DNA of 64,000 nt from Monoplex corrugatus (GCA_030674185.1 CM060308.1:41335357-41399356), one strand, 5' to 3'; positions 32,150 through 43,381 are shown, numbered from the stretch's first letter. Translations and numbers: made by a program. The notes: generated by a model from the letters alone, not told the origin.

Positions 32150-32485
32150 TGCAACAGACTTGTATTCACATTTCAGGGCACGAGGAAGAAATTGACAACT
32201 TGTAAATGCAATTAGAGACAGCCAATGCTCAATGTAAATCACACAACGTTACGGTCATAAAGGGAGATCTTAATGCTTAAGTGGGACAAGAAAAAGTAGA
32301 TTACATAGCTGGACCTCGTGGCCTTGGCAGCGAAATGAAAGGGGAATGAAACTTGTTGAGTGGCCACAAATGAATTCATAATAGAAGATATTTAATTTGA
32401 GCGAACCTGACTGAAGACAACGGATATGGATAATCCAGGAGACGGCAGAAGAAACCAAATTGATGACATCCTGATAAATAAGAGA
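32150..32485 (+). pseudogene. RTE-type LINE endonuclease remnant
   Basis: Reading in one frame with several stops gives EEEIDNL, then VIKGDLNA-VGQEKVDYIAGPRGLG, and further on, after frame changes, RRNQIDDILINKRLK. The words GDLNA.VG, GPRGLG and NQID.IL are the C-terminal half of the apurinic-like endonuclease found in RTE LINEs (consensus GDFNAKVG, NQIDYI). It is dead: several stops, at least two frameshifts. The A-rich CAAA run at 32505-32578 follows. Confidence 0.75.
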
Positions 32486-32504
32486 CTTAAAATTTCTTTG
32501 CTGA

Positions 32505-32580
32505 TTGAAAAAACAAACAAAAAACAAAAACAATAAAAAACAACAAAAACAAAAAACAAAACAAACAAACAAATAAACAC
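32505..32580. repeat. (AAAC)n tract
   Basis: Imperfect AAAC/CAAA repeat directly after the endonuclease remnant. Confidence 0.9.
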
Positions 32581-32759
32581 TGGGCAAAACGCACGGATCA
32601 GTTCACTGCCATCAAACAAGTCTGATTCAAATACCTCCTCCTCTACCCACCTGCTCTGCTGATTTTACGCTCTTATCCGACTCACGGCAAGTGGCAGTAT
32701 AGGCGACAAAATATTAGGGATCAACGACAGGTGAACACTTATTGCCCAGCCTTGAACTG

Positions 32760-32887
32760 GAATCATGTTTTACATAATAACGATTAATTAATTTTACACT
32801 GACATGCACACACACAAAACACACACACACACAAACACACACACACGCACAGCACAGCACAGCACACACACACACATACACACACAC

Positions 32888-32939
<52 letters not shown>

Positions 32940-33260
32940 GCGCGCGCACACACAGAGTCACCACCACCAGCTTTGCCGCCACCAATTATGAAAAACTGCA
33001 TGTAGTATGTTCAACAAATTACAGGTAAAAGGTTTTACTAATACTTTTCAACATTATCAATGATAAATACTAAAGTTGTCCACCGACCGGGATCAAACAC
33101 ATTATAGTAACACAATGTATGCAGTATTTTCTTTTAGACCTCCTCGAAGTTATACTGTAGAAAAAGAAGAGTATACCAATTCAGACAGCCACACTGTAGA
33201 ACACAACCATTAAATCACTGCGGTAATTTATGTCAAGTAGTCGAATGTATCTCGCAAACA
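32760..33260 (+). repeat. AC-bearing dispersed repeat, copy 3
   Basis: Left word taacgattaattaattttac, AC array with CGCG core (32804-32955), then caccaattatgaaaaactgc, tactaatacttttcaacatt, accgggatcaaacacattat, aatgtatgcagtattttctt and gtagaaaaagaag. It parallels copy 2 over about 280 bp and copy 1 more loosely. The GGGATCAAAC word, reversed GTTTGATCCC, resembles a degenerate B box, so an origin as a SINE is possible. Confidence 0.82.
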
Positions 33261-33718
33261 GGGGAGACCATAACTTTCAACAAGACTCTTCATCCCGGCG
33301 GAAGAGTGAGCAAAACTTCACCGGTGGTGGTAAACAGCGGGATATTCTGAGTCTCATCAAAAGCCATTGAGAATCCAGTTTATCCATGATCAAATTACTG
33401 AACGGACTATGCTGGACTTCATTTATCACGAGCCCGTCCCGAACACTCGAAGACGATTCAAAAGGCGGCAGGCTTAGCAAGTGGTGTTGTCTTAACTTTC
33501 AACGGCTGTTCACGATGTTTGGCCACCATGGCTAATATCATTCGCCACGTTCAGAGAAATGAACAAGGACGTTATCCGTCACCATAGTGACATCAAGTGT
33601 ACATCCGCTGCTGGACTTTTTCACACAAGGGAGTGATGTTTTGTACTCCAAAAATATGGCCGTTCATAAATGAAGTAAACGAACAGCGCTGAGGTCAGAA
33701 ACATATTTGCAAATTACA
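33261..33718. other. Unassigned sequence
   Basis: No supported gene. The minus 67-codon frame 33277-33480 has no recognisable domain. Confidence 0.35.
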
Positions 33719-33732
33719 AAAAAGTAACAAAA

Positions 33733-33865
33733 AGCAAGCAAGCAAGCAAACAAACAAACAAAAACCAACCAACCAACCAACCAACCAACCAACCAACCAA
33801 CCAACCAAACAAAACAAAAACAAAAACAAAACAAACAAAACAAACAAAACAAAACAAAACAAAGA
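33733..33865. repeat. (CAAG)n-(AACC)n-(CAAAA)n compound array
   Basis: AGCA, CAAA, about 12 AACC units (33766-33808) and CAAAA. The other-strand Gly-Trp-Leu-Val frame is a repeat artefact. Confidence 0.95.
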
Positions 33866-34126
33866 ACGTAAACACAGTCTTTGGGCTGGTTGACGAAGAG
33901 GTAGAACTCCAACTTCCCAATGTGTCTTCACGGCTTTGAGTTTTGCTCCAGAAAACCTTGTGCTGGCTGTCCACCCAGCTGTGAGAGTACCGGGTCATGG
34001 TTAGGGTTAGGCAAGGTAAATCAGTGAGGAAAAACAGACGTACACCACCATGATAATATTGCTTCAAGAAAAGTTCTTCACCACTTTACTCCCAAGTGAC
34101 CTTAGGGTTGTGAGTCAATCTTTTAC

Positions 34127-34130
34127 CTTT

Positions 34131-34175
<45 letters not shown>

Positions 34176-34180
34176 GTGTC

Positions 34181-34212
<32 letters not shown>

Positions 34213-34214
34213 AA
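34127..34214. repeat. (CT)n and (CTGT)n
   Basis: CT-rich tract with about five CTGT units. Confidence 0.93.
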
Positions 34215-34303
34215 ACGCATCCAAAACATCACTTTTGATGGGGAAATTTTTCAAAAATTGTATGTCACACATGCCCAACAGCATTCTTAGCTGCTCATGA
34301 GTT

Positions 34304-34570
34304 CAAAAACAAAAAACAAACAAACAAACAAACAAAAAACAAACAAACAAGCAAGCAAGCAAACAAACAAACAAACAAACAAACAAACAAACAAACAACC
34401 AATCAACCAGACAACAACCAACCAACCAAACAACAAGCAAACAAAAACCAACCAACCAACCAATAAACAAATAAACGAACAAAGAAACAAACCAACAAAG
34501 AAAGAAAGAAAAAGAAAAACAAACAAAAACCAACCAACCAACCAACCAACCAACCAACCAACCAAAACAG
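34304..34570. repeat. (CAAA)n-(CAAC)n compound array
   Basis: About 265 bp of CAAA, CAAG, CAAC and AACC units, similar in composition to 33733-33865, 600 bp away. Confidence 0.95.
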
Positions 34571-36295
34571 AAGAAACACAACCGGCCAGTGACTCCCATC
34601 TGTAACTTTGTCATTTATTAGAATGTTTCGCTGACACTTGCATAAACGCCATAGGAATTTAACCGCGTGCTTAGATAAACATGCTGACTTTTCTTCAGTC
34701 ATTATTCTCTGTCCGTATGGGTAACACTTAGCTTTTACCTATGAGGTCCTAGTAAGATGGAAAAAGCAACGTTTAGCAAGGGCTAAGTTCTCCTAACTTA
34801 TTCAAAACTGAACATAAGAAAATAGACTTCATTACATTGCAGTTATGACCTGTTCTATAAGAAATAATCCAATCATAACGACAAATCCTCGTTCTTAGTG
34901 ATTTTAAAGCATTTTGCCTGTGTTATCTAGATGATGCTTACTATGTCAGGAGCTTGCAATGATTCTAGATGATTTGTAAGATTTCATATTTTGCTGTGGT
35001 CAAGCGTTCTTTAGTAAAGTCATCAACGTAGTAACAATAGTCTTCGTTCAGTATAGTGGACAGTATAGCTATGGTTTTTTTTTTTTTATCAAGTTATCGG
35101 TTTTTTTTTTTTATTATCTGAACTCACTGACGTGGGCATATCTTAAGTGGACTATCACATACAAGGCTTAGTACTACAGACATAGTTGATTACCAAAAAT
35201 TACACTCATTATCAAGTCTGTTTAAGCTTTAGCATTTGTGTCAATCCGTGATATTGCTGAAAACTTAATGAATTTGTTTCATCACAAGATAACAAAACAT
35301 ATGAACTTTTTATATGAGTTTCTTGGCTACTTTGAAGCGACATGGATTAGTGTTATATGGCATGGAAGACGACGAAGACCAGAATTGAACTCAGTATGTG
35401 GAACACTTTAGAGAGAAACACACAACCTTCTGCGGACAACAAAGTCTGTACAAGAATGGTACAGAGGGTTTGATCAGAGAATGGCAATCACCCACCCTAG
35501 CGTTTGTTGTCTCGTTTCAAAAAAAGTTTAAAAAGAGCAGTCGGATTAAAAATTGATAAATGACAAAGCAGCATCGAAAGTGAAATTTTGGAAACCGAAG
35601 GAGAAAAACAAGATATTAGACAAAAGACTGAAGTCTGTCATTGAGAAATAAGAGGAGTATCAGAATCAATTTCCTGAGAGCGATTGCCCACAATCTTTAA
35701 ATAATAAAGAACAGTTCATTTTACCGCAGTTTTTTTTTATGAAGCAATAACATTATAATGAATAGGTTGTGCTTTATATTTATTAGTACAAGTTTTGTCT
35801 ATGGATCTGTACAATGGCAGGATTTATCATTTAGTATAAGAGCAATTAAAAGTTCTTTCTCATGCAGTGATCTTATGGTGTTAGGTTTTTGTTGTTTTTA
35901 TAGTTTGTGTTATAAAGTAGTTGCTAAGAAGAAATGATAATAGCAAACAACACTGAAAAGAAGAAGTAAAAACAACAGACAGCATGAAAAAGAATTTGTC
36001 CATTGGACCAAATGTCCGTTTGGTCAAATATCCATTGGTTGAATGACCATTCGTTGATTTGTCGGAACATGCTCGTCGATCAAAAATCTGTCGGTTATTG
36101 TTCGCATAGCGGATTATCAGTGAAGGACAGCAGTCAATCACACATCTTGTGTTGTTTAGGTCTATAATGGTTGTTTGTCTGTGTTTGCCCATTTTGTTTT
36201 TATTGATGTTGTTGTTGATGATGATGATGTTGCACTTCTTCTTCTTCTATCGTATTAACAGCTTTTCTTGTACAGAAGGCTCAGTTTCAGGTTCA
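34571..36295. other. Unassigned AT-rich stretch
   Basis: 1.7 kb with the lowest repeat content in the window. Two T runs (35077-35089 and 35100-35113) bracket atcaagttatcgg. A small hairpin word pair gaccaaatgtccgtttggtc lies at 36008-36027. There is no open frame worth naming. It may be intron or intergenic unique sequence. Confidence 0.4.
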
Positions 36296-36302
36296 TGCTA
36301 CT

Positions 36303-36970
36303 TATAGCCCAGCCGACTACTACAGCCATATCAGGGTTAACACCACGTTAAAAACGACAGCCAGGTTAAAAATAAAAAGACAACAGTCAAAAACCACGCT
36401 CACCGTTATCCTTGCAAGTCTAAATACGTTTAAGAATAACATACTCATACATTAAATCATATCAGGTGAAACTTATTGATCTTCTGTAAACGCTGGAAAA
36501 TTGGATCCGTCTCTGAAGAGGTTCTTTAAGGAATCCACCGTGTAGTTCCCATGCCTCACATCGTACAAGTCCCAGCAATCAAGAAGAAGGTGTTTGATGA
36601 TCAACGGCTCGTCACATGGTGTACACCACGGCGCTTTTCAGTTTTTAACCATTTGACTCTCGCACCATATCCACCAACTGCAAAAACTCAACCCTCTGAT
36701 TCAACTCACACTATCCACCAGCTTCCTGCAGGAAGCTGATGGATAGGGTGAAGGAATCAAAAGGTTAACTTTTTGCTTTGCTATCATGGATGGCGATGCA
36801 GGATGCTGGTGGACAGGATGGGGAGTCAAAGGGATAAAAGGTAGGAATGAGTGTAGGGTGTGTGACTCGTGTGTAACCTGCATAACACTGTCTCTTTCCT
36901 ACGCTTCCCCGAAGTAGGTGGGAGAATTTCTTTCAGGTTGGGGGCAGATTTGGCTACCCGTTCGGAGAAG
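36303..36970 (-). pseudogene. RNase H-bearing LINE, C-terminal end and 3' UTR, broken by MITE M3
   Basis: Minus strand. From 36970 the frame reads RVAKSAPNLKEILPP, then ETVLCRLHTSHTPYTHSYLL, is cut by the MITE (36645-36837), and resumes CTPCDEPLIIKHLLLDC, DLYDVRHGNYT and NLFRDGSNF to a stop at 36475. The pattern RLxxxHTxxTHxYLL followed by CxxC...HLLLDC is the conserved tail after RNase H in I/Jockey-group LINEs. The 3' UTR ends in ccctgatatggctgtagtag tcggctgggc, nearly the same as the family E tail. The 5' side is truncated at about 36970, where tRNA-like modules begin. Non-functional. Confidence 0.8.
36645..36837. mobile_element. TTAA-flanked nested palindromic MITE, copy M3 (193 bp)
   Basis: TTAA at 36645-36648 and ATAA (one change) at 36834-36837. 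It starts TTAACCATTTGACTC, contains the inner palindrome with caccagcttcctgcaggaag, then the actttttgctttgctatcat spacer, and ends ggggagtcaaagggataa. It disrupts the reading frame of the LINE at 36303-36970, between SYLL and the CxxC motif. Exactly the same length as M2. Confidence 0.88.
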
Positions 36971-37161
36971 TTGGTTGTTAGAGTGCTATGCTGAAAGAAG
37001 CAGTTGTCGTAGGTTTGATCTCACGAGGGCCTCAAGTCCTTTTTCGTGGAAGTGGCCCATTAGCACAGTTGATTAGAACGCTATATTGACAACACAGAGG
37101 TCGTGTGTTCGATCCTCAGGTGGGCCACAGATTTTATTCGGTGGCCTGCTAGCTCAGTTGT
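36971..37161 (+). repeat. Tandem tRNA-Ile-like modules, array T2 (left part)
   Basis: Unit one: ttggttgttagagtgctatg / gtcgtaggtttgatctcacg. Unit two (37052-37128): gtggcccattagcacagttg ... gtgtgttcgatcctcaggtg ggccac, whose ends still pair GTGGCCC with GGGCCAC over seven bases and whose length is 77 nt. Unit three starts gtggcctgctagctcagttg and is cut by MITE M4. T-stem pairing in unit two is weak, so it is more likely a SINE module than an active tRNA gene. Confidence 0.65.
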
Positions 37162-37495
37162 ATAACCCTTTGCTCCCGCACCCTATCCACTAACTACAAA
37201 ATCCTAACCCATTGACAACCTTGTTGTAATTTGTGAACGCTTGTTCTGAATGGATGGTGCATGCATAGCTTTGCTTGAATGACTGAGAGGACCTCACTAA
37301 GAAAAGTTGGTTGAGGCCAGATCGAAATTTTAGTTAGGAAAGGATGCGAGGTTGGAATAAAGATGTTGAAATGATAGCCACCTTACAGGAAGCTGGTGGA
37401 TAGGGTGGGGGAGTCAAAGGGTTAAGGTTTTGCTTTGCTAGCGTGGTTGACAATGCAAGATGTTGGTCGAGAGGGTGCTGGAGTCAAAGGGTTAA
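37162..37495. mobile_element. TTAA MITE, copy M4 with extra internal sequence (334 bp)
   Basis: Left end ATAACCCTTTGCTCCCGC (TTAA with one change), right end gctggagtcaaagggttaa. About 170 bp (37216-37385) that is not part of the other copies sits inside the inner palindrome, between acccattgacaacc and caggaagctggtggataggg. It lies in the A-box region of a tRNA-Ile-like unit, which continues to its right. Confidence 0.8.
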
Positions 37496-37560
37496 GTGCC
37501 ATGCTGTTAATGCAGGGGTTGTGGGTTCGATCCTCGGATGGTCTACAGTCGTTGTGCCAA
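37496..37560 (+). repeat. Tandem tRNA-Ile-like modules, array T2 (right part)
   Basis: gtgccatgctgttaatgcag and ggttgtgggttcgatcctcg complete the unit whose start is at 37141-37161 on the other side of MITE M4. Confidence 0.7.
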
Positions 37561-37646
37561 CGCGTGGGACTTATGCACAGGCTTACTGCTTATGTCATGA
37601 TCATTCTCTGATCTTATCCATCACATAGTATACAAGTATCGTCAGT

Positions 37647-37974
37647 CATCATCATCATTATCATCATCAAGTGCCTTGCCACATGGCGTTGGCGACCATG
37701 GCCCTCCACATGCATCTGTCCTTTGTTGCCGTTGCCGCAAGCACATCTTCCACCCTCTCTGTCCTCAGCCACTCTGCAAATCCGTCCAATATTTTTCCCC
37801 TGGGTCTACCTGGTGCTCTCTTTCCCTCCAGCTTTCCTGTTGTGACCAGGTGCTCCAATTCCCCTTTCCTCATAAAATGGCCTATGAATGTTGCTTGTCT
37901 TTTCCTAATCTTCCTTATGAATGATCTTCTTGTGTCTGCCTCCATCAAGACTGTCTCGTTTGTTTTCTTTGCAG
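37647..37974 (-). pseudogene. RTE-A LINE, 3' fragment (copy 3)
   Basis: Minus strand from 37974: TNETVLMEADTRRSFIRKIR, RQATFIGHFMRKGELEHLVT, GKRAPGRPRGKILDGFAEWL and MWRAMVANAMWQGT, uninterrupted by stops. This copy keeps the intact ggggaattgg-type junction that is deleted in copies 2 and 4. The (ATC)n-rich tail is at 37647-37670. A 7-bp duplication CGTCAGT flanks it (37640-37646 and 37975-37981). The published-looking 178-codon frame also includes unrelated sequence and the TAGG array upstream. Confidence 0.88.
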
Positions 37975-38063
37975 CGTCAGTGCATATGGACTTTTGTCCG
38001 AGCACAGAGACGCAATCTTGAGAAAACCGAAAACCGAAAACTGAAACATGAATCGAGGAGTGT

Positions 38064-38170
38064 AGGTAGGTAAGGTAGGTAGGTAGGTAGTAGGTAGGTA
38101 GGTAGGTGGGTAGGTAGGTAGGTAGGTGGGTAGGTAGGCAGGAAGGTAGGTAGGTAGGTAGGTAGGGTAG
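38064..38170. repeat. (TAGG)n array
   Basis: About 107 bp of TAGG with occasional GTGGG and AGGC changes. Confidence 0.95.
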
Positions 38171-38800
38171 ATAATGGTTAGAACAGCCTTGTCCACCAAC
38201 CACCCTACCGTGTGTGTGTATAGGCCTACCCGTGGCTTGGGACTAAGTGCTCAGATTGTGTTTGCCAAAGTCCCCAATCCAAAGGGGGGAGCAACGAGTC
38301 ATTGTTGGGGGGATTTACTAAATGCGTTAACGGGCCTCGCAGCGTCGCCTGAGCCCCGCGGGACCTTTGTCCCGCTTAATCCGCCACCCAGGTTCCACAA
38401 TGGTGTCCGGGCCAGTTAAGTCATTAACGGGCGGAAAGTTTTCCTATCGCAGCTCCACCGTGAACTTTGTATTTACCGTCGCTGTTCTGCCTGGTTGGAC
38501 TTCAGCAGAGCCCCAATTTTGAGCAGAGCGATTCTTGCTGGAATGGTATATCTGCGAAAGAGAGTAGAAAGGTATATGTGCCGTTCTGGCACGGAGTCTT
38601 CGATTCTGTAAATAGTCCAACTTTGAGAGCTTTTTTTTGTGTGTGTTGTGTTGAAAAATTGTATATCACAAAATCAATACACAGACAATGTAGCATTTTG
38701 GCAGGAAACCACAATTTCAGTATTTCTTGCCATAATGACACACACGAAAAGGCGTAAAGAAGGTAGATGTATCGTTCTGGCACGCAAACCCTGAAATTGT
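38171..38800. other. Unassigned sequence with a GC-rich part
   Basis: The part 38320-38440 is GC-rich and contains a perfect 7-bp stem GCGGGAC-cttt-GTCCCGC at about 38358-38375. A pair of direct words, aggtatatgtgccgttctggcacg (38570) and aggtagatgtatcgttctggcacg (38760), brackets 38570-38783. No gene can be supported. Confidence 0.4.
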
Positions 38801-38802
38801 TT

Positions 38803-39110
38803 TAGTCTCTCTCTCTCTCTCTGTCTCTGTCTCTGTCTCACCCTCTCTCTGTCTCTGTCTGTCTCGTGTCTTTGTCTCTATCTGTCTATCTGTCTCTCTC
38901 TCTCTGTGCCTCTGTCTGTCTGTTTGTCTCCTCTCTCTCTCTATGTCTCTCTGTCTCTCTCTGTCTCTCTGTCCCCCCCTCTCTCTCTCTCTATGTCTCT
39001 CTGTCTCTGTCTCTATCTGTCTGTCTCTCTGTCTGTGTCTGTGTCTGTGTGTGTCTCTCTATCTCTGTCTCTCTCTGTCTCTCTCTCTCTCCTTTTCTCT
39101 CTCTGCCCCA
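38803..39110. repeat. (CT)n/(CTGT)n field
   Basis: 300 bp of imperfect CT and TCTGTC repeats; minor AT changes. Confidence 0.95.
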
Positions 39111-39465
39111 AGTCCAGGACTGTGGGTGGCAGTCTGTCAGAACAGAGTGGCGGGGTGCAGGGTGCTGTGGTGTGGTGTGGTGGTGCCTCTTGTGGGCCAA
39201 TCCGGCCACGATTGATCGGCTTGATCTAATTGCAATCGACCAGTTCGCACAAGCATATTTGCAGCCGTTGCATGCCAACTTATGTTTGCCATCTGAAACT
39301 CAATTGTAATTACTTCTTTTGTGGGCTGGGTTGTGTACTTGTGGAGAAGAAAGGCAGAAAGTGTTTTATTGTAAAAAGTCTTTTATGAATATATGAAGGT
39401 ATTTTTTCTTTCTTATCTTCCCTTTGAAAAGTAACAAGGTGGATTGTTTCATATCGATAAGAAGT
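39111..39465. other. Unassigned sequence
   Basis: Includes a short GC-rich gtggtgtggtggtgcc stretch; no gene is supported. Confidence 0.35.
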
Positions 39466-39504
39466 AGGTGTGTGTGTGTGTTGTGTTGTGTGTGTGTGAG
39501 TTTC

Positions 39505-39542
<38 letters not shown>

Positions 39543-39599
39543 TGTGTGTGTTGGTGTGTGTGTATGTGTGTGTTTGTGTGTGTATGTGTGTGTGTGTGT

Positions 39600-39641
<42 letters not shown>

Positions 39642-39695
39642 TGTGTGTGTGTGTGTGTGTGTGTTTGTGTGTGTGGTGTGTGTGTGCGATGTCAT
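39466..39695. repeat. (GT)n with interruptions
   Basis: About 230 bp of GT with TGTA, TGTT and GCGC changes. Confidence 0.95.
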
Positions 39696-40088
39696 GCGCG
39701 CATGCGTGCGATCATGCGATCGTGCAGTAGCATAGACACATGTAAACACTGGTGGGTCAGCACTACTGCTGTGACCAACAGGAAACCGGTGTCCTCGTCA
39801 TCTTCCCAGGAACTCAAACCACACACAACTGTCATTGTTCCTACAAACAGACACTGCACCAGCTACCTACAGAAACAAAGGCACTTAAACAAGCTGCCTC
39901 TTCCCTTCATTCAGACTATGGATGACATGTGCCATCAAGTGGTCTTCTTCTCCAGATGGCCTGTCTGTTCTCTCCTGGCCCTGGAGAATGAAAACCCCTC
40001 CACCTGACCAAGGCCTTCTAGCAAGTCAGAAGAGCCAACAGAGTAGTCATCCAGTGGATCTTGCTCAGTATGGGATACCAAGAACCCC
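39696..40088. other. Unassigned sequence, open in one frame
   Basis: A plus frame remains open from the GT array through 40007, reading KPVSSSSSQELKPHTT and FIQTMDDMCHQVVFFSRWPV. No domain is recognised and no splice signals stand out, so it is left as unassigned. Confidence 0.3.
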
Positions 40089-40089
40089 C

Positions 40090-40198
40090 CCCCCCCCCAC
40101 ACACTCTCTCTCTCAAACACACACACACACACACAAACTCTCTCTTTCTCACTCTCTCTCTCTCAAACACACACACATTCTCTCACTCTGTCTCTCAA

Positions 40199-40278
<80 letters not shown>

Positions 40279-40397
40279 ACTCTCTCTCACTCTCTCTCTC
40301 TCTCTCTCTCTCCTCTCTCCACACACACCACACACACACACACACACTCAAACACACACACACACACACACACACAAAACACACACACACAACCACG
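40090..40397. repeat. C run, (CT)n and (AC)n compound field
   Basis: Poly-C (40086-40098), alternating CT and AC blocks, and a pure AC core at 40201-40274. Confidence 0.95.
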
Positions 40398-40660
40398 ACA
40401 CACCGGCAAGATCTCGAAAAAAAAAAAAAAAACTCACGTGAACAATTTCACAAAGCACTGTAGGAATGAAATTATTTAAATGCAGAGCCGAATGTACCAT
40501 AGTAGACTGAAATACGGTTAAGGTAAGCATTGTAGCTAACTGTGTTGAATGCCATAGAGAAGTCTCAAGAAGAGAGACTGAAAACCAAGAAAAAAAAATG
40601 GTCAAGACATTCCAGTGCCAACAACAATAAGTATCATGGCCACATTTTATCATTTGGTTT

Positions 40661-41675
40661 CATCATCATCATCAGGTGCCCTGCCGCATGGCGTTGGCGA
40701 TCATGGACTTCCATCTGTCTCTATCTCTCGTTGCCCCTAGCATCTCCCCCACCCTCCCCAGCCACTCTGCAAGTCCGTCCAGCATTTTCCCTCCAGCTTT
40801 CCCGTTGTGACTAGGTGCTCCAATCCCCCTTCCTCATAAAATGGCCTATAAATGTTGCCTGTCTTTTCCTAATCTTCCTTATGAGTGATCTACTTGTGTC
40901 TGCCTCCATCAAGACTGTCTCGTTTGTTTTCTTTGCTGTCCATGGAACTCTCAATATTCTTCTTAGAAACCACATCTCGGCTGCCTCAATCTTGCTCTGG
41001 CTTTGCTTGCTCACTGTCCACGACTCACATCCGTATAACAGTATTGGTTCTATATAACATCCAAGGACTCTCTTCCTGATGTTAATTGATAGGCATTTGT
41101 TGGTAAGAATGCTTGTCATCTTCTTGAATGCTGTTTTGGCTTGGCTGATTCTGCCGGCTATTTCCAATGTGCATCTGCCGTCTGAAGAAATGACAGTTCC
41201 CAGGTATTTGAACTTATTAACCTGTGTCAAGGTTGTGCCATTTGCTGTTATTTTGCATGAGGGGATTTCATGTTTTTTACTGATCACCATGACTTCAGTC
41301 TTCCTGCTGTTTAGTTCCAACCCCTTACCTTTGCTTTGTATTTCTAGTATATTCACAAGGTTTTGTAGGTCCCTTTCATTTTCTGCAATTAGCACGGTGT
41401 CATCTGCGTATCGAATGTTGTTTATCATTTTCCCTCCAACCTTTAATCCAGGGTCTTTTTCTAGGTTTCTCATGATGTTTTCGCTGTAAAGTGAAAACAG
41501 ATCTGGTGACAAAACACAACCCTGTCTGACTCCTCTTTTGATATTTTGGAAAGAGCTTATATTGTTTTCTATTCTCATTGCAGCTGTTTGTTCCCAGTAC
41601 ATATTCCTGATTATTCGTAGATCTTTTCCATCAACATTGAGTCTCTCCAGTTGAGACTCAATGTTGAGAGACTCA
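40661..41675 (-). pseudogene. RTE-A LINE, longest copy, partial reverse transcriptase (copy 4)
   Basis: A 289-codon frame on the minus strand (41680-40811). Residues 50-59 are GVRQGCVLSP (RT motif 4), 90-97 RYADDTVL with the catalytic YADD at 91-94, then KYLGTVISS, NIRKRVLGCYI, LYGCESWT, RVPWTAKKTNET and RQATFIGHFMRKG. The endonuclease and first RT motifs are absent (5' truncation). A one-base deletion shared with copy 2 shifts the frame at about 40825 and stops it, and 24 bp of the distal region is also missing. Tail (ATC)n at 40661-40673. A perfect 12-bp duplication ATCATTTGGTTT flanks it (40649-40660, 41676-41687). At the 5' end is a 15-bp inverted repeat (41631-41645 with 41653-41667). 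Confidence 0.95.
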
Positions 41676-41687
41676 ATCATTTGGTTT

Positions 41688-42020
41688 AATGATATAAATT
41701 AAAACTACAACTGAACACACAGACCGACTGGCCGAGCATTTTTGAATAATAAGCAGGAATCAACATAATACATACAGCACGTGCACATACAGCACGCTCA
41801 CCAACGCAACTATAATTTCACATCAAAGGATCTCTACCAATTCCTCCCATCCTTGTAAATGTCTAGAATTACGGCTGGGTCAAGAACGAAGTTAGGGTTA
41901 GGGTTTGGATTCGCGCTGTGGTTCACATTCGGGTTGGTATCGAGGCTGATAACTCTTTGAGGTTATGTGGAGGGAAAGCGAAAAATTCTGTGTCTTTATG
42001 TGTGCGTGTGCATGCCTGCT
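41688..42020. other. Unassigned sequence
   Basis: Two TTAGGG-like words at 41890-41903 are isolated and do not form a telomere array. No gene. Confidence 0.4.
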
Positions 42021-43374
<1,354 letters not shown>

Positions 43375-43381
43375 ACACAAG

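Noticed and set aside
36000..36080. Possible protein repeat with Pro-Asn-Val-Arg words
   Set aside because: Short inverted words (gaccaaa/tttggtc) suggest a small hairpin repeat; too little to call an element.
37052..37128. Functional tRNA-Ile gene
   Set aside because: Ends pair over seven bases, but T-stem and anticodon stem are poor and the unit is part of a degraded tandem array.
37667..38203. 178-codon minus frame as one protein
   Set aside because: Only 37647-37974 is RTE-A; the N-terminal part is unrelated sequence and the TAGG array (poly Leu-Pro-Thr-Tyr).
41889..41905. Telomere-type TTAGGG words
   Set aside because: Only two units, also seen once near 34003; too short for a telomere or interstitial telomeric array.
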